63,617 nucleotides of DNA from Microbulbifer halophilus (GCF_026183675.1 NZ_JAPIVK010000030.1:1-63617); one strand, 5' to 3'. Shown: positions 26,527 through 35,866, numbered from the stretch's first letter. Translations and numbers: made by a program. The notes: generated by a model from the sequence alone, not told the origin.

Positions 26527-27536
26527 AGTTAGCCAGCCTGAAACAGGAAAACGGCCGCGACGGCCAGCTGGTGGTGGTCTCCGACGACCTGACCCGCATG
26601 GCGTCCGCCGCCGATATCGCGCCCACGCTGCAGAGCGCACTGGATGACTGGGATGCCGTATCCGGCCAGCTGGAAGCGCTGGCCGGCAGACTGCAGGGCG
26701 GCGAGATCGAAGGCGAGGCCTTCGATCAGGGCAAATGCCACTCGCCGCTGCCCCGCGCCTACCACTGGGCCGACGGCTCCGCCTACGTGAACCACGTGGA
26801 GCTGGTGCGCAAGGCGCGCGGTGCGGAAATGCCGGAAAGTTTCTGGACCGACCCGCTGATGTACCAGGGCGGTTCCGACACCTTCCTGGCCCCGCGCGAG
26901 CCGGTAAAAATGCCCCAGAGCGAGGGCTTCGGCATCGACTTCGAGGCCGAGATCGCGGTCATTACCGACGATGTACCCATGGGGGTGAGCGCGGAGGAAG
27001 CACTGAAGCACATCAAGCTGGTGATGCTGGTGAACGACGTCTCGCTGCGCGGCCTGATCCCGGGCGAACTGGCCAAGGGCTTCGGCTTCTACCAGTCCAA
27101 ACCCTCCAGCGCCTTCTCGCCGGTGTGCGTCACGCCGGAACAGCTCGGCGACCACTGGAAAGAGGGCAAGCTGCACCTGCCGCTGGTTTCCGAATTGAAC
27201 GGCGAGAAATTCGGCGAACCCAACGCCGGCGTGGACATGACCTTCCACTTCGGCCAGCTGATCGCCCACGCCGCCAGGACCCGCCCGCTGGGCGCCGGCA
27301 CCATCATCGGTTCCGGTACCGTGTCCAACAAACTGGACGACGGCCCGGGCAAGCCGGTCAAAGAGGGCGGTGTCGGCTACAGCTGTATCGCCGAGATCCG
27401 CATGATCGAGACCATCCAGGACGGCAAGCCGGGCACCTCCTTCATGCAGTTCGGCGACAGGATCGCGATCGAGATGCTGGACGAAAAAGGCCAGTCCATT
27501 TTCGGCCGTATCGAGCAGATGATCGAACAGGCCTGA
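26523..27536 (+). CDS. fumarylacetoacetate hydrolase family protein
   Basis: The 337-residue enzyme would hydrolyse fumarylacetoacetate to fumarate and acetoacetate, the last step of tyrosine breakdown. The FAH metal site is visible in GFGIDFEAEIAVITDDVP, with Asp and two Glu, and KPSSAFSPVCVTPEQLG and GAGTIIGSGTVSN are typical. The GTG start at 26523 overlaps the preceding stop codon. A strong terminator follows at 27584, ending the operon. Homogentisate dioxygenase and maleylacetoacetate isomerase genes are not in the window. Confidence 0.9.
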   Translation: MKLASLKQENGRDGQLVVVSDDLTRMASAADIAPTLQSALDDWDAVSGQLEALAGRLQGGEIEGEAFDQGKCHSPLPRAYHWADGSAYVNHVELVRKARGAEMPESFWTDPLMYQGGSDTFLAPREPVKMPQSEGFGIDFEAEIAVITDDVPMGVSAEEALKHIKLVMLVNDVSLRGLIPGELAKGFGFYQSKPSSAFSPVCVTPEQLGDHWKEGKLHLPLVSELNGEKFGEPNAGVDMTFHFGQLIAHAARTRPLGAGTIIGSGTVSNKLDDGPGKPVKEGGVGYSCIAEIRMIETIQDGKPGTSFMQFGDRIAIEMLDEKGQSIFGRIEQMIEQA

Positions 27537-27583
27537 GGTAGGGTGCGCCGTGCGCACCTTTTCCCTGTGCCCAATCAAACAGA

Positions 27584-27618
27584 AAAGCCCGGTCGAGATT
27601 CTCGACCGGGCTTTTTTT
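27584..27618 (+). terminator. strong Rho-independent terminator of the hpd operon
   Basis: A perfect 14-bp stem (27584-27597 with 27601-27614, core GCCCGGTCGAG) closes a 3-nt loop, ending in seven T (27612-27618). Confidence 0.9.
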
Positions 27619-27630
27619 AATCTGTCGGAA

Positions 27631-27687
27631 CCTGCCCTGCAGGCGAACGGCTGTAAAGTCGGTTTCGCCTGCAAGGCAGCTCCTACA
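27631..27687. repeat. REP-like inverted pair, family A
   Basis: CCTGCAGGCGAAC (near 27635-27649) and its inverse TTCGCCTGCAAGGCAG-CTCCTAC (27664-27686) form a head-to-head pair. The unit TAGGAGCCTGC-TTGCAGGCGAAC recurs at 28625, 32038 and 61229. Confidence 0.7.
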
Positions 27688-27691
27688 GAAT

Positions 27692-28543
27692 CTAAAGCCG
27701 CCGCATGGAAAGCACCGGCATACTCCGCCGCACCTTCGCCAGTTTTTCCGCCTCCAGCGTCGCAGTGATCACCGCCTCCCCCTCACCGGCCTCCGCCAGC
27801 ACCTCGCCCCAGGGATCGATAACTGCCGAATGCCCCCAGGTGCGCCGTTTGGGTGTATGTTGGCCCCCCTGGTTGGCCGCAATCACAAAGCAACCGTTTT
27901 CGATTGCGCGGGCGCGCAACAACGTCATCCAGTGGGCGCGACCGGTGGTGTAGGTAAAGGCGGAGGGCACCAGCAAAACCTCGGCGCCGGCTGTGGACAA
28001 TTGCCGGTAGAGTTCGGGAAAACGCAGATCGAAACAGATGCTGAGTCCCAGTTCCGCCCAGGGTGTGGCGGCTACGCAGGACGCGTCGCCGGGCTCGATA
28101 CTGGCGGATTCCCGGTAGCTGCGCGCGGCGTCTTCCACCTCTACATCGAACAGGTGCATCTTGTCGTAGCGCGCCCTCAGTGAGCCGCGGTCGTCGTACA
28201 ACAGGCAGGCCGAGCGGTGGCGTCTGCCCTCGACCGATGTGCCGTCGGGCCGATCCAGCAACGGCACCGCGCCGGCGGCGACCCAGACTCCCAGTTCTTT
28301 CGACCAGCTCTGCAGTGCGTGTTGAATGGGGTGATCTTTGGGGCTGGCCCCGCCGTCGGCCACAACCGGTTCCGCCGCGGCGTAACTGCCGCGGCCGGAG
28401 AAGTGGGCAAAATTTTCCGGCAGCAGCACCAGATCGGTGCCGCGTTCGGCGGCCTCATCCACCAGCGGGCCGGCACGGCTCAGGTTTTCGCCGACGCTAT
28501 CGCCACTGACCATCTGCACAGCGCCCACACAGAAATCTTCCAC
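27692..28543 (-). CDS. carbon-nitrogen hydrolase (nitrilase superfamily, Nit1/omega-amidase type)
   Basis: This 283-residue amidase has the Glu-Lys-Cys triad of the superfamily: Glu in VLLPENFAHF, Lys in YDKMHLFDV and Cys in LSICFDLRFPELYR. It is closest in style to deaminated-glutathione amidase or omega-amidase enzymes, which repair or recycle alpha-keto acid amides. It converges with the hpd operon and is separated from it by the terminator and an REP pair. Confidence 0.88.
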   Translation of the reverse strand: MEDFCVGAVQMVSGDSVGENLSRAGPLVDEAAERGTDLVLLPENFAHFSGRGSYAAAEPVVADGGASPKDHPIQHALQSWSKELGVWVAAGAVPLLDRPDGTSVEGRRHRSACLLYDDRGSLRARYDKMHLFDVEVEDAARSYRESASIEPGDASCVAATPWAELGLSICFDLRFPELYRQLSTAGAEVLLVPSAFTYTTGRAHWMTLLRARAIENGCFVIAANQGGQHTPKRRTWGHSAVIDPWGEVLAEAGEGEAVITATLEAEKLAKVRRSMPVLSMRRL

Positions 28544-28624
28544 CGCTAAACTCCTTTACTCAAAGAGAAGTTCCCACCGGATAACCCTACCACGGGAAAA
28601 CCAAAACCGACGTCGTTCCCACCC

Positions 28625-28648
28625 GTAGGAGCCTGCTTGCAGGCGAAC
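28625..28648. repeat. REP-like unit, family A
   Basis: GTAGGAGCCTGC followed by TTGCAGGCGAAC, a single palindromic unit in the 255-bp gap between the divergent nitrilase and DUF885 genes. Nothing else is recognised in that gap. Confidence 0.75.
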
Positions 28649-28798
28649 ATCGAGACCACTCGCCCCTGTAACAACCTGATCCATTGGCAAACGACCCCAT
28701 AACAGCCTCCTTCCAGCGCTCCACTTATGAAGCCTTTCCCGGTAGGTGATAAAGTTGCACGATAATCCGCACCAATAAGAACACCGGAGAACGCAAAC

Positions 28799-30562
28799 AT
28801 GGCAAGGCCCCTGAAGCTTCTGTCCATCCTCTACCTGGCCGCCTGGCTGCTGGTCCCCGCCGCCCAGGCCGCCACCCCCGCCGAACAACTACAGGCAATC
28901 ATCGACGACCACTGGCAGTACAGCCTGCGGGAAGACCCGATAACCGCCGGTCGCATGGGCGTGCCGGACTACAACGACCGCCTGCCGGGTGTATCCGCGC
29001 AGGACCGCGCCCGTCGCCTGAAAGCCGAAAAAACGTTTCTCGCCCGCCTGGATAAAATCGATGCGCAGCAGCTCAGCGAATCCGACCGCGTCAACCTGGA
29101 ACTGCTGACGTGGGTGCTGGAAAACTCGGTGGAGGCCAACGAGCTTTTCCTAGACCGCATTCCGCTGAACACCTTCTACAGCTTTACCAGCGCGGCACTG
29201 CACGCCAGCGATGGCCTGGCGATGCTCAAGGTGAGCGACTACAAAGACTATATCGCCCGCATCAACGATTTCGGCCGCTACTTCGACGAAAACCTGGCCA
29301 ATATGCGTCGGGGTATCGAAGATGGTTTCGTGCTGCCGAAAATCGTTGTCGAGGGCATAGCCCCCACCGTGCGCGCCCAGGCCTACGATGACCCCACCGA
29401 CAGCAGCCTTTTTGATCCCTTCGAGGATTTCCCGGACACCATTGCCGCCGGCGAACAGCAGCGCCTGCGCGCCGCCGGCAAAAAGGCGATTGCGGAAACT
29501 GCCATCCCGGCCTTCGCCCGCGTGGCGGATTTCCTAGAGGGCGATTATCTACAGGCTGCCACGGACACCATCGGCGCCGAGGAGCTGCCCGGCGGCGAGG
29601 ACTACTACCGCCACGGCATCAAGACCTATGTCACCCTGGATATGGACCCGGCGGAAATCCACAAGACCGGCCTGGCGGAAGTCAAACGCATCCGCGCGGA
29701 AATGGATGAACTGATAAAAGAATCCGGCTTCGACGGCAACTTTGAGGAATTCACCGAGTTCCTGCGCACGGATCCACAATTCTACGCCGAGACGCCAAAG
29801 GATCTGCTCAAGGAAGCGTCGTACATCGCCAAGCGCATCGACTACCGCCTGCCGGAATTCTTCGGCAAACTGCCGCGCCTGCCCTACGGCGTGGTGCCGG
29901 TGCCGGACGAAATCGCCCCCAACTACACCACCGCCTCCTACAACCCGGCGCCCATCGGCGGTATCCGCGGCGGCGCCTACTGGGTCAACACCCACCAGCT
30001 GGACCAGCGCCCGCTATACGAACTGGTAGCCCTGACCCTGCACGAATCCGTGCCCGGCCACCACCTGCAGAATGCCCTGTCGCAGGAACTGGAAAACGTG
30101 CCCCAGTTCCGCCGCAACCTCTACCTGAGTGCCTTCGGTGAGGGCTGGGGCCTCTACGCCGAGCGCCTGGGCAAGGAGATGGATGTCTACGAAACCCCCT
30201 ACCAGGATTTCGGTCGCCTCAGCTACGAAATGTGGCGCGCCGCGCGGCTGGTGATCGACACCGGCATCCACTCCCAGGACTGGACACGGCAGCAGGCACT
30301 GGACTTCCTCGCCGACAATACCTCCCTGTCCAAGGCCAATGTGCGCGCGGAAGTGGACCGCTATATCTCCTGGCCGGGTCAGGCACTGTCTTACAAGATG
30401 GGCGAGATCAAGATTCGCGAACTGCGGGAAAAGGCGGAGAAAGAGCTGGGGGACCAGTTTGATCTGCGCGCGTTTCACGATGCGTTGCTGGCCAATGGGG
30501 CGCTACCGCTGTCGATGTTGGAGGAGCAGATGGAGCGGTTTATTGCCGAGGCGAAAGAGTAA
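28799..30562 (+). CDS. DUF885 family metallopeptidase, secreted
   Basis: The 587-residue protein has a signal peptide (ILYLAAWLLVPAAQA|A) and the zinc-binding motif HESVPGHH near residues 415-422, with a downstream Glu in FGEGWGLYAERLG as third ligand. The HExxPGHH pattern and the length are typical of the DUF885 peptidase-like family. It probably degrades peptides in the periplasm. It is monocistronic and followed by a repeat-rich gap. Confidence 0.85.
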   Translation: MARPLKLLSILYLAAWLLVPAAQAATPAEQLQAIIDDHWQYSLREDPITAGRMGVPDYNDRLPGVSAQDRARRLKAEKTFLARLDKIDAQQLSESDRVNLELLTWVLENSVEANELFLDRIPLNTFYSFTSAALHASDGLAMLKVSDYKDYIARINDFGRYFDENLANMRRGIEDGFVLPKIVVEGIAPTVRAQAYDDPTDSSLFDPFEDFPDTIAAGEQQRLRAAGKKAIAETAIPAFARVADFLEGDYLQAATDTIGAEELPGGEDYYRHGIKTYVTLDMDPAEIHKTGLAEVKRIRAEMDELIKESGFDGNFEEFTEFLRTDPQFYAETPKDLLKEASYIAKRIDYRLPEFFGKLPRLPYGVVPVPDEIAPNYTTASYNPAPIGGIRGGAYWVNTHQLDQRPLYELVALTLHESVPGHHLQNALSQELENVPQFRRNLYLSAFGEGWGLYAERLGKEMDVYETPYQDFGRLSYEMWRAARLVIDTGIHSQDWTRQQALDFLADNTSLSKANVRAEVDRYISWPGQALSYKMGEIKIRELREKAEKELGDQFDLRAFHDALLANGALPLSMLEEQMERFIAEAKE

Positions 30563-30587
30563 AAAACCTGGAACTCTGCTTTTTCGT

Positions 30588-30716
30588 CATTCCGGACTCG
30601 ATCCGGAATCCAGACTGCCGGGACGTGTCACTGGATCCCGGGTCAAGCTCGGGATGACGAGTTTGGTAGGATGGGCAAAGCGCAGCGTGCCCATCATTCG
30701 GGTTTGATGGGCACGT
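30588..30716. repeat. two intergenic repeat units (families B and D)
   Basis: CGTCATTCCGGACTCG, GGAATCCAGACTGCC and CGGGATGACGAG form a dyad unit (family B, with relatives near 42868, 58861 and 62222). It is followed by GGTAGGATGGGCAAAGCGC and GTGCCCATC (family D, with an inverse copy near 58757). The gap 30563-30775 is otherwise empty. Confidence 0.6.
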
Positions 30717-30775
30717 CCATCCTGCTGGGAGTGTTGGCTTGCCCCGTCGCCGTTGTTGATGAACCCAGCAGCCCT

Positions 30776-31882
30776 TCAGAAACTGTAAGTCATCGCCGCA
30801 AAGCCGGTGACCACATAATCCTCATCTACAATCGGGCTGTCGGTAATCTTGTTGTCCAGCTTTTCCATCGCCACGTTCAGGGCCAGGCGCCAGCGCTCGC
30901 TCAACTCGAACATGCCCCCCATACTGGCCTCGATGGTGTAGCTGTTGCCGACGGTGTAGGCCGGCCTGCCGGGAATGGCGGCGGAGGTCGGTACGCCGAA
31001 GTCGTAGTTCGCCAGGTCGCCACTCAACCAGTTGACCCCCAACGACGGCATCAGCCGCAGGCGACCGAACTGGAAGCCCCGCGACACACTGGCCGATGCA
31101 GTGCCACCGCCGAAGCGGTCCAACAGGTCGTGCTGGTAGCGCAGGTCGAATTCGGTCCCCGCCGGCCCCTCGTAGGTCAGCGCCACACCGCCGAACACCG
31201 TATCGTCGCGATCGCCGAGACCCTCGAGAATTTCCGCATCCTTCTCTTCATAGGCGCCCATGCGGTAGCTGGCGGTGACGGCCAGCCGCAACCTGTCGCT
31301 GCCCAGCACGCCGTAGCGCAGTGAGGGCCCGATCCACTGCAGGCGTTCGCCGAAGTAGGTCACCACCGGGAAAGCCTGCACCACATTGGTATCCGAATCC
31401 AGATAGGGGCTGTTGCGGCCGATGACACCCATACCGACACCCCACTGGCCGGAATCCCCCAGCAGTTCATACAGGTGGATATCCACAGGGTTGGGTCCAT
31501 CGGGCGCTACGGTAATGGCGGCCTGTTGAAAACTCGGCGGGCCCTTGGGCTGGTAATTGTTCGAAAGCCCCAATGATTCCCGCGGGATGCCCATAAAGTT
31601 CTTGTCCAGGGCGCGGTTGTCGTTTTCGTCGAAGAAGGCCAGCACCGCCACCTCGCCTTCCGGTACGCCGGAGACGACATAGCGCTCCCCCGGCCGGATG
31701 CTGAAGCGCTGTTCGCGGACCGGGTTGCGGAAGTCCGCGAAACTGTCCGGGTCGCTGTAGACCCGCAGCACCAGGGATCCCTTGGGCGGCAGGTTGTGTA
31801 CTCGGACGCTGAGGTCCTCCGCCAGTGCTGTCGGCGGCCGGAAGAGCAGGATCAGTAGCAGGGGCAGGATGAGAATTTTCAT
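30776..31882 (-). CDS. DUF2141 domain fused to a MipA/OmpV-like outer membrane barrel
   Basis: The 368-residue protein has a signal peptide (ILPLLLILLFRPPTALA|E). An N-terminal DUF2141 beta domain (residues about 20-140, with FFDENDNRALDKNFMGIPRESLGLSNNY) leads into a C-terminal segment of alternating amphipathic strands (about 150-368) ending in an aromatic residue (AMTYSF), as outer membrane barrels do. The barrel resembles the MipA/OmpV family. The ATG at 31882 begins exactly at the signal peptide. The fusion is notable; DUF2141 proteins usually stand alone. Confidence 0.7.
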   Translation of the reverse strand: MKILILPLLLILLFRPPTALAEDLSVRVHNLPPKGSLVLRVYSDPDSFADFRNPVREQRFSIRPGERYVVSGVPEGEVAVLAFFDENDNRALDKNFMGIPRESLGLSNNYQPKGPPSFQQAAITVAPDGPNPVDIHLYELLGDSGQWGVGMGVIGRNSPYLDSDTNVVQAFPVVTYFGERLQWIGPSLRYGVLGSDRLRLAVTASYRMGAYEEKDAEILEGLGDRDDTVFGGVALTYEGPAGTEFDLRYQHDLLDRFGGGTASASVSRGFQFGRLRLMPSLGVNWLSGDLANYDFGVPTSAAIPGRPAYTVGNSYTIEASMGGMFELSERWRLALNVAMEKLDNKITDSPIVDEDYVVTGFAAMTYSF

Positions 31883-32037
31883 GGGGTCGATCCATTCAGG
31901 GGAAAAGGGGCGCATGCAGATTGTATAAATATGGCGTTGCAGGTCGATGACCAACGTCTCTCCCGTCGCAAGATACCGGAAAATCGGGGCCAACAGGTTC
32001 CATGCTGCCAGAATTTGCGCGGCGCCCGCCAACCTCC

Positions 32038-32061
32038 GCAGGAGCCTGCCTGCAGGCGAAC
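32038..32061. repeat. REP-like unit, family A
   Basis: GCAGGAGCCTGCC followed by TGCAGGCGAAC, within the 237-bp gap 31883-32119 that holds no other recognised feature. Confidence 0.7.
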
Positions 32062-32119
32062 AATCGTCAACTCATCTCATCCAGTGGGCGAGGGCATCCC
32101 ACCAGGAGCAGTACCCGCT

Positions 32120-33169
32120 TCAGGCATCAACGCGGTACTGACCGGCCGACTCCTCGATTCTCTGCTGTACCCGCTCCCGCTCTCGTTCCAGCTCGCGCTT
32201 CAGTTCCTCTTCGCTGGGTAAAACGGTTACATACTTCGATGCGAACAGTTGCTGGCTGTCTTTGAGTACCGAATATTTCGCAACCGTGTGGTTGTGTTCG
32301 CTGCAAAGGATCAGCCCGATGGTGGGGTTGTCATCCTGGCCGCGCTTCTGCTCTTCGTAAAGCCGCACATACATATCCATCTGGCCGACGTCCTGATGCG
32401 TTAGCCTGTTCATCTTCAGGTCGATCAGTACGAAGCATTTCAGGAAGTAGTTGTAGAACACCAGATCCACATAGTAATCGCCGTCGTCGGTGCGGATACG
32501 TTGTTGCCGCTCGACAAACGCGAAGCCGCTGCCCAGTTCCAGCAGGAATCGTTGCAGGTTATTGATGATGCCCTGTTCGAGATGGTTCTCCTGGTAGGGA
32601 CGGCTGTCCAGGTTCAGGAAGTCGAGGATATAGGGATCGCGCAGGTAGTTTCTGGGGTCGTCCGTGAGGGGCGTGGTCTTGTCCCTGGCTTCGGCCTCCA
32701 CCGGCGCCTTCTCCTTGCTGGAGATCAGACGCTCGTAGTAGAGCACGCCTATCTGGCGCTCGAGGGCGCGGACACTCCAGCCCTGGTTTGCAGCTTCCTC
32801 CATGTACCAGATGCGGGCTTGGGGGGTCTCCAGGCGGGATAAGGTATTGTAGTGGGACCAACTCAATTCGAGAGACAGTGTCTCTCGAATTGGGAAAGCC
32901 TGGTAGAAACGCCGCATATTGCGCAGATTGGTGGCGTCGAACCCTTTGCCGAACCGCTTGGTCAATCGCTCGGACAGGCGTTTCAACTGAGCCTTACCAT
33001 AGGCCGCCCGCCGTTCACCCTGCTGCTCGCGCTCCAGAATCAGCCGTCCTATGTGCCAGTAGGTCTGCACCATGGCTGAATTGACGCTGCGCTGCACCTC
33101 ATTGCGGGCTCGCTCGACAAGCTGACTGATCTCTTCAAACAGGTCATCAGGCTGAGGTGGGTTATTCAT
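32120..33169 (-). CDS. YhcG-type PD-(D/E)XK nuclease domain protein (DUF1016)
   Basis: The 349-residue protein has the N-terminal DUF1016 helical region ([35 protein letters not shown]). The C-terminal nuclease fold holds [23 protein letters not shown], which supplies the D...DxK metal site. YhcG-family proteins are linked to DNA processing and often sit near restriction or other defence genes. The start [11 protein letters not shown] is the first Met after a non-coding stretch. The protein ends in a charged coiled coil ([20 protein letters not shown]). Confidence 0.82.
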   Translation of the reverse strand: MNNPPQPDDLFEEISQLVERARNEVQRSVNSAMVQTYWHIGRLILEREQQGERRAAYGKAQLKRLSERLTKRFGKGFDATNLRNMRRFYQAFPIRETLSLELSWSHYNTLSRLETPQARIWYMEEAANQGWSVRALERQIGVLYYERLISSKEKAPVEAEARDKTTPLTDDPRNYLRDPYILDFLNLDSRPYQENHLEQGIINNLQRFLLELGSGFAFVERQQRIRTDDGDYYVDLVFYNYFLKCFVLIDLKMNRLTHQDVGQMDMYVRLYEEQKRGQDDNPTIGLILCSEHNHTVAKYSVLKDSQQLFASKYVTVLPSEEELKRELERERERVQQRIEESAGQYRVDA

Positions 33170-33306
33170 ATTCTGGTTCCCTCGAGTTGTCGTCCATTGT
33201 TCTCGTGAACCGAGGCATGCTTGGGTGCACATTGCACTATATCGAATTCGGGCCGGCCCTGAAGCCCATACTACATGCGTTAGCCACCGGAGCTTGCGCT
33301 GCATCA

Positions 33307-33335
33307 TTTCATGTAATAAATTGAGTTACATGAAA
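33307..33335. promoter_or_regulatory. perfect inverted repeat over the rrf2 start codon
   Basis: TTTCATGTAA (33307-33316) and TTACATGAAA (33326-33335) are exact inverse complements with a 9-bp spacer. The right arm contains the ATG of the Rrf2 gene (33330). It is a likely autoregulatory operator. Confidence 0.65.
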
Positions 33336-33782
33336 AGAGACAGCAGACTCTCCGGCGTACTCCACGTACTCCTGCACATGGCCGATGCCGACGGGCCGGT
33401 CACCTCCGAGGCCCTGGCGGGCATGATGCAGACCAACCCGGTGGTGATCCGTCGCATTCTCGGCGGCCTGCGCAAGCAGGGGCTGGTGCAGTCGGAAAAG
33501 GGCCACGGCGGTGGCTGGCGGCTGGCCTGCGACCTGGATCAGGTCACGCTCTACGACATTCACGTCGCCCTCGGTGCCCCCGATGTGCTGGCGCTCGGCC
33601 ACCGCACCGAATCCCCCGGCTGCCTGGTGGAGCAGGCCGTGAACGCGGCCATGAGCGACGCCTTCAGCGAGGCCGAGGCGCTGCTGCTGGATCGTTTCCG
33701 CACCATCACCCTGGCGGCGCTGAGCCGGGACTTCCGCCTGCGCAGGAAGAGCGGCGAGCGGGAGTGCGACAACCGGAAGTGA
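33330..33782 (+). CDS. Rrf2-family transcriptional regulator
   Basis: The 150-residue regulator has the Rrf2 winged helix ([59 protein letters not shown]). The closely spaced cysteine trio that binds an iron-sulfur cluster in IscR is absent; only scattered Cys remain ([13 protein letters not shown]), so a thiol or other signal is more likely. A perfect dyad overlaps its start. It heads a run of three genes with a methyltransferase and a thioredoxin-reductase-like flavoprotein, which it probably controls. Confidence 0.85.
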   Translation: MKRDSRLSGVLHVLLHMADADGPVTSEALAGMMQTNPVVIRRILGGLRKQGLVQSEKGHGGGWRLACDLDQVTLYDIHVALGAPDVLALGHRTESPGCLVEQAVNAAMSDAFSEAEALLLDRFRTITLAALSRDFRLRRKSGERECDNRK

Positions 33783-33831
33783 TTCCGCCGGCGAACCCTG
33801 TTCGGACTGAACAATCGATCGGAGAAGCGAG

Positions 33832-34542
33832 ATGCAACGGGATTCAATACGCAAGGCATTCGACCAGCAGGCCGCCAGCTACGACGAGCAGTGGCGCCGG
33901 TTGGGCCCGCTGAACCAGGCGCTGCACCTGCTGATGGGGTCGGTATTTTCCGATCTCCCCGCAGATGCCCGATTTCTCTGTGTGGGGGCCGGCACCGGGG
34001 CGGAGCTGCGTTTTCTCGCCGGTCAATTTCCGCAGTGGCGTTTTACCGTGGTGGAACCCTCCCCGGCGATGCTGGAAGTCTGCCACGATCACGCCGACAA
34101 AGCGGGCTTTGCCGAACGCTGTTCCTTTCATGAAGGCTATCTCGAATCGCTCGCCGATTCCGCTGACTTCCACGGCGCCAGCGCACTGCTGGTATCGCAA
34201 TTTATCCTGGAGCGCGAGACCCGCATCGGCTTCTTCCGCGATATCGCCCGGCGGTTGCGGCCGGGTGGAATGCTCGTCAGTTCGGACCTGTCGTTCGATA
34301 CGAAATCGCCAGCCTACGAAAAGCTGCTGGAAACGTGGTTCCGCATGATGCGCGGCGCCGACGATATTTCGCCCGGCGAGCTGGAACGCATCCGCACCGC
34401 CTACGGCCGCGACGTCGCTGTGCTGCCACCGGCTGAAGTGGAAAAGATGATCGAATCCGGTGGCTTCCAGCCGCCAACACCTTTCTACCAGGCGGGCCTG
34501 ATACGCGGCTGGTATGCCGCGCGATCGCCACAGGGACATTGA
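33832..34542 (+). CDS. class I SAM-dependent methyltransferase
   Basis: The 236-residue protein carries SAM-binding motif I as LCVGAGTGAELRFL, followed by the acidic ribose contact VVEPSPAML, and LRPGGMLVSSDL near the end of the fold. The substrate is unknown. GGAGAAGCGAG precedes the ATG. It lies 49 bp after the Rrf2 gene and 41 bp before the flavoprotein, so the three are probably one operon. Confidence 0.85.
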   Translation: MQRDSIRKAFDQQAASYDEQWRRLGPLNQALHLLMGSVFSDLPADARFLCVGAGTGAELRFLAGQFPQWRFTVVEPSPAMLEVCHDHADKAGFAERCSFHEGYLESLADSADFHGASALLVSQFILERETRIGFFRDIARRLRPGGMLVSSDLSFDTKSPAYEKLLETWFRMMRGADDISPGELERIRTAYGRDVAVLPPAEVEKMIESGGFQPPTPFYQAGLIRGWYAARSPQGH

Positions 34543-34583
34543 ACAGACAGGTCGAATTTGCCCTTTAATGAGGAGGTATCGCA

Positions 34584-35486
34584 ATGGCGATTCACGATGT
34601 ATTGATCGTCGGCGGCAGCTACGCCGGCATGGCCGCAGCCCTGCAACTGACCCGCGCCCGCCGCAGTGTGCTGGTGCTGGACGCCGGCCAGCGCCGCAAC
34701 CGCTTTGCCAAACACGCCCACGGCATCCCGGGCCAGGACGGCCGCCCGCCATCCGCGATTGCCGAAGACGCCCGCGCCCAGTTGCTGAAATACCCCACCG
34801 TCACCTGGCTGGATGCCACCGCCAGATCCGCCGGGTGCGACGGCGATACTTTCCATATACAGACCGAAACGGGAGAGTCCTTCGAGGCCCGGCGGCTGAT
34901 TCTCGCCAACGGCGTGCGCGACCAATTGCCGGATCTCCCCGGCTTGGCCGAGCGCTGGGGCAGATCCGTATTCCACTGCCCCTACTGCCACGGCTACGAA
35001 CTGAACGAGGGCCCCATCGGAGTACTCGGCGTAAACGCCATGTCCGTCCACCAGGCCCTGATGCTGCCGGACTGGGGCCCGACCACCCTGTTTACCAACG
35101 GTATCGTCGAGCCGGATGCGGAAGAGCTGCGCCAGTTGGCAGCGCGCAACGTCAGCATCGAGGTGGAACCGGTCGCTGAACTGGCGGGGGAGGGCGAAGC
35201 CATCGTTCGCCTGCGCGACGGCCGCGCCGTCGAACTGGCCGGCCTGTTCCTGGTACCAACACTGGAGCCCGCCAGCCCACTCGCGGAACAACTCGGCTGT
35301 GCCTTCGAGGAAAGCCCGGTGGGGCGCGTCATCCAGACCGATGACATGCAGGCGACTTCCGTGCCCGCTGTATTCGCCTGCGGCGATACCGCGCGTGCGG
35401 CGGGCAGTGTGACCTTTGCGATGGCGGATGGGGCCATGGCGGGGATGGCGGCGCACAAGTCGCTGATCTTCGGCGAGGCCGGATGA
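34584..35486 (+). CDS. thioredoxin-reductase-like NAD(P)/FAD-dependent oxidoreductase
   Basis: The 300-residue flavoprotein has an N-terminal FAD-binding GGSYAGMAAA, a redox pair CPYC at residues 132-135 in the position of the thioredoxin reductase active site, and a C-terminal ACGDTAR FAD motif. The central NAD(P)-binding domain has an altered glycine motif (GVLGVNAMS), so nucleotide preference is unclear. Homologues next to Rrf2 regulators are common and probably respond to redox or electrophile stress. AGGAGG precedes the ATG. Confidence 0.85.
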   Translation: MAIHDVLIVGGSYAGMAAALQLTRARRSVLVLDAGQRRNRFAKHAHGIPGQDGRPPSAIAEDARAQLLKYPTVTWLDATARSAGCDGDTFHIQTETGESFEARRLILANGVRDQLPDLPGLAERWGRSVFHCPYCHGYELNEGPIGVLGVNAMSVHQALMLPDWGPTTLFTNGIVEPDAEELRQLAARNVSIEVEPVAELAGEGEAIVRLRDGRAVELAGLFLVPTLEPASPLAEQLGCAFEESPVGRVIQTDDMQATSVPAVFACGDTARAAGSVTFAMADGAMAGMAAHKSLIFGEAG

Positions 35487-35550
35487 TTGGGCAAATAGCG
35501 GCTGCCAGGCCCCGGACGACATCCGTCACCGTCCTGCTCACGAGCCCCTC

Positions 35551-35866
35551 GCAAATCGTTGTTTTTTTACACGTTTTTTCCGAGTCCCGTAACCATAGGG
35601 TTCGGGTGGGATACTCAAAACTTATTCACAGATTTATCCAATGAATATGTTAGTAACCGAACCTTCATTTTTGCCGGGCCTGCGTTGTTGGTGATGGAAT
35701 GGGAGTGAGTGGAAACTAACTCCCTGTGCCAGCCGGAGTCAGAAGCTTGAAAACTTATCTCGCAAAAAGCTGTGAATAAGCGAGATTAACCGGCAACTGG
35801 AATATCCCCGGGCATGCCTTGATGTTGCAATTAACGGGGAATGTTAAACACAGGCTAGAGATCGTC
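35551..35866. repeat. first copy of an unrecognised 316-bp element (copy 1)
   Basis: This sequence fills the gap between the flavoprotein and LOG genes and overlaps the last codons of LOG. It is matched by 43000-43316. Two blocks are identical: 92 bp (35580-35671 = 43029-43120) and 30 bp (35837-35866 = 43287-43316). Between them the copies diverge but keep length. A hairpin TCTCGC/GCGAGA (35758-35763 with 35780-35785) is matched by TCCAGC/GCAGGA in copy 2, around 16-nt loops sharing TGTGAA. Exact arms CTTATTCACAG (35621-35631) and CTGTGAATAAG (35770-35780) also contain DnaA-box-like TTATTCACA. GGGAGT and ACTCCC (35701-35724) form another hairpin. No open frame is convincing. Confidence 0.85.

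Noticed and set aside
35621..35780. Replication origin, because of TTATTCACA DnaA-box-like sequences
   Set aside because: Only two such boxes occur, they sit in inverted arms of a repeat element, and no dnaA, replication gene or AT-rich unwinding region is near. The second box is not preserved exactly in copy 2.
35837..35866. Integron attC site, because GTTAAAC and its complement fit the attC core pattern
   Set aside because: The second core and the imperfect stem of an attC site are not present at proper spacing, the element is too long, and no integrase is visible.
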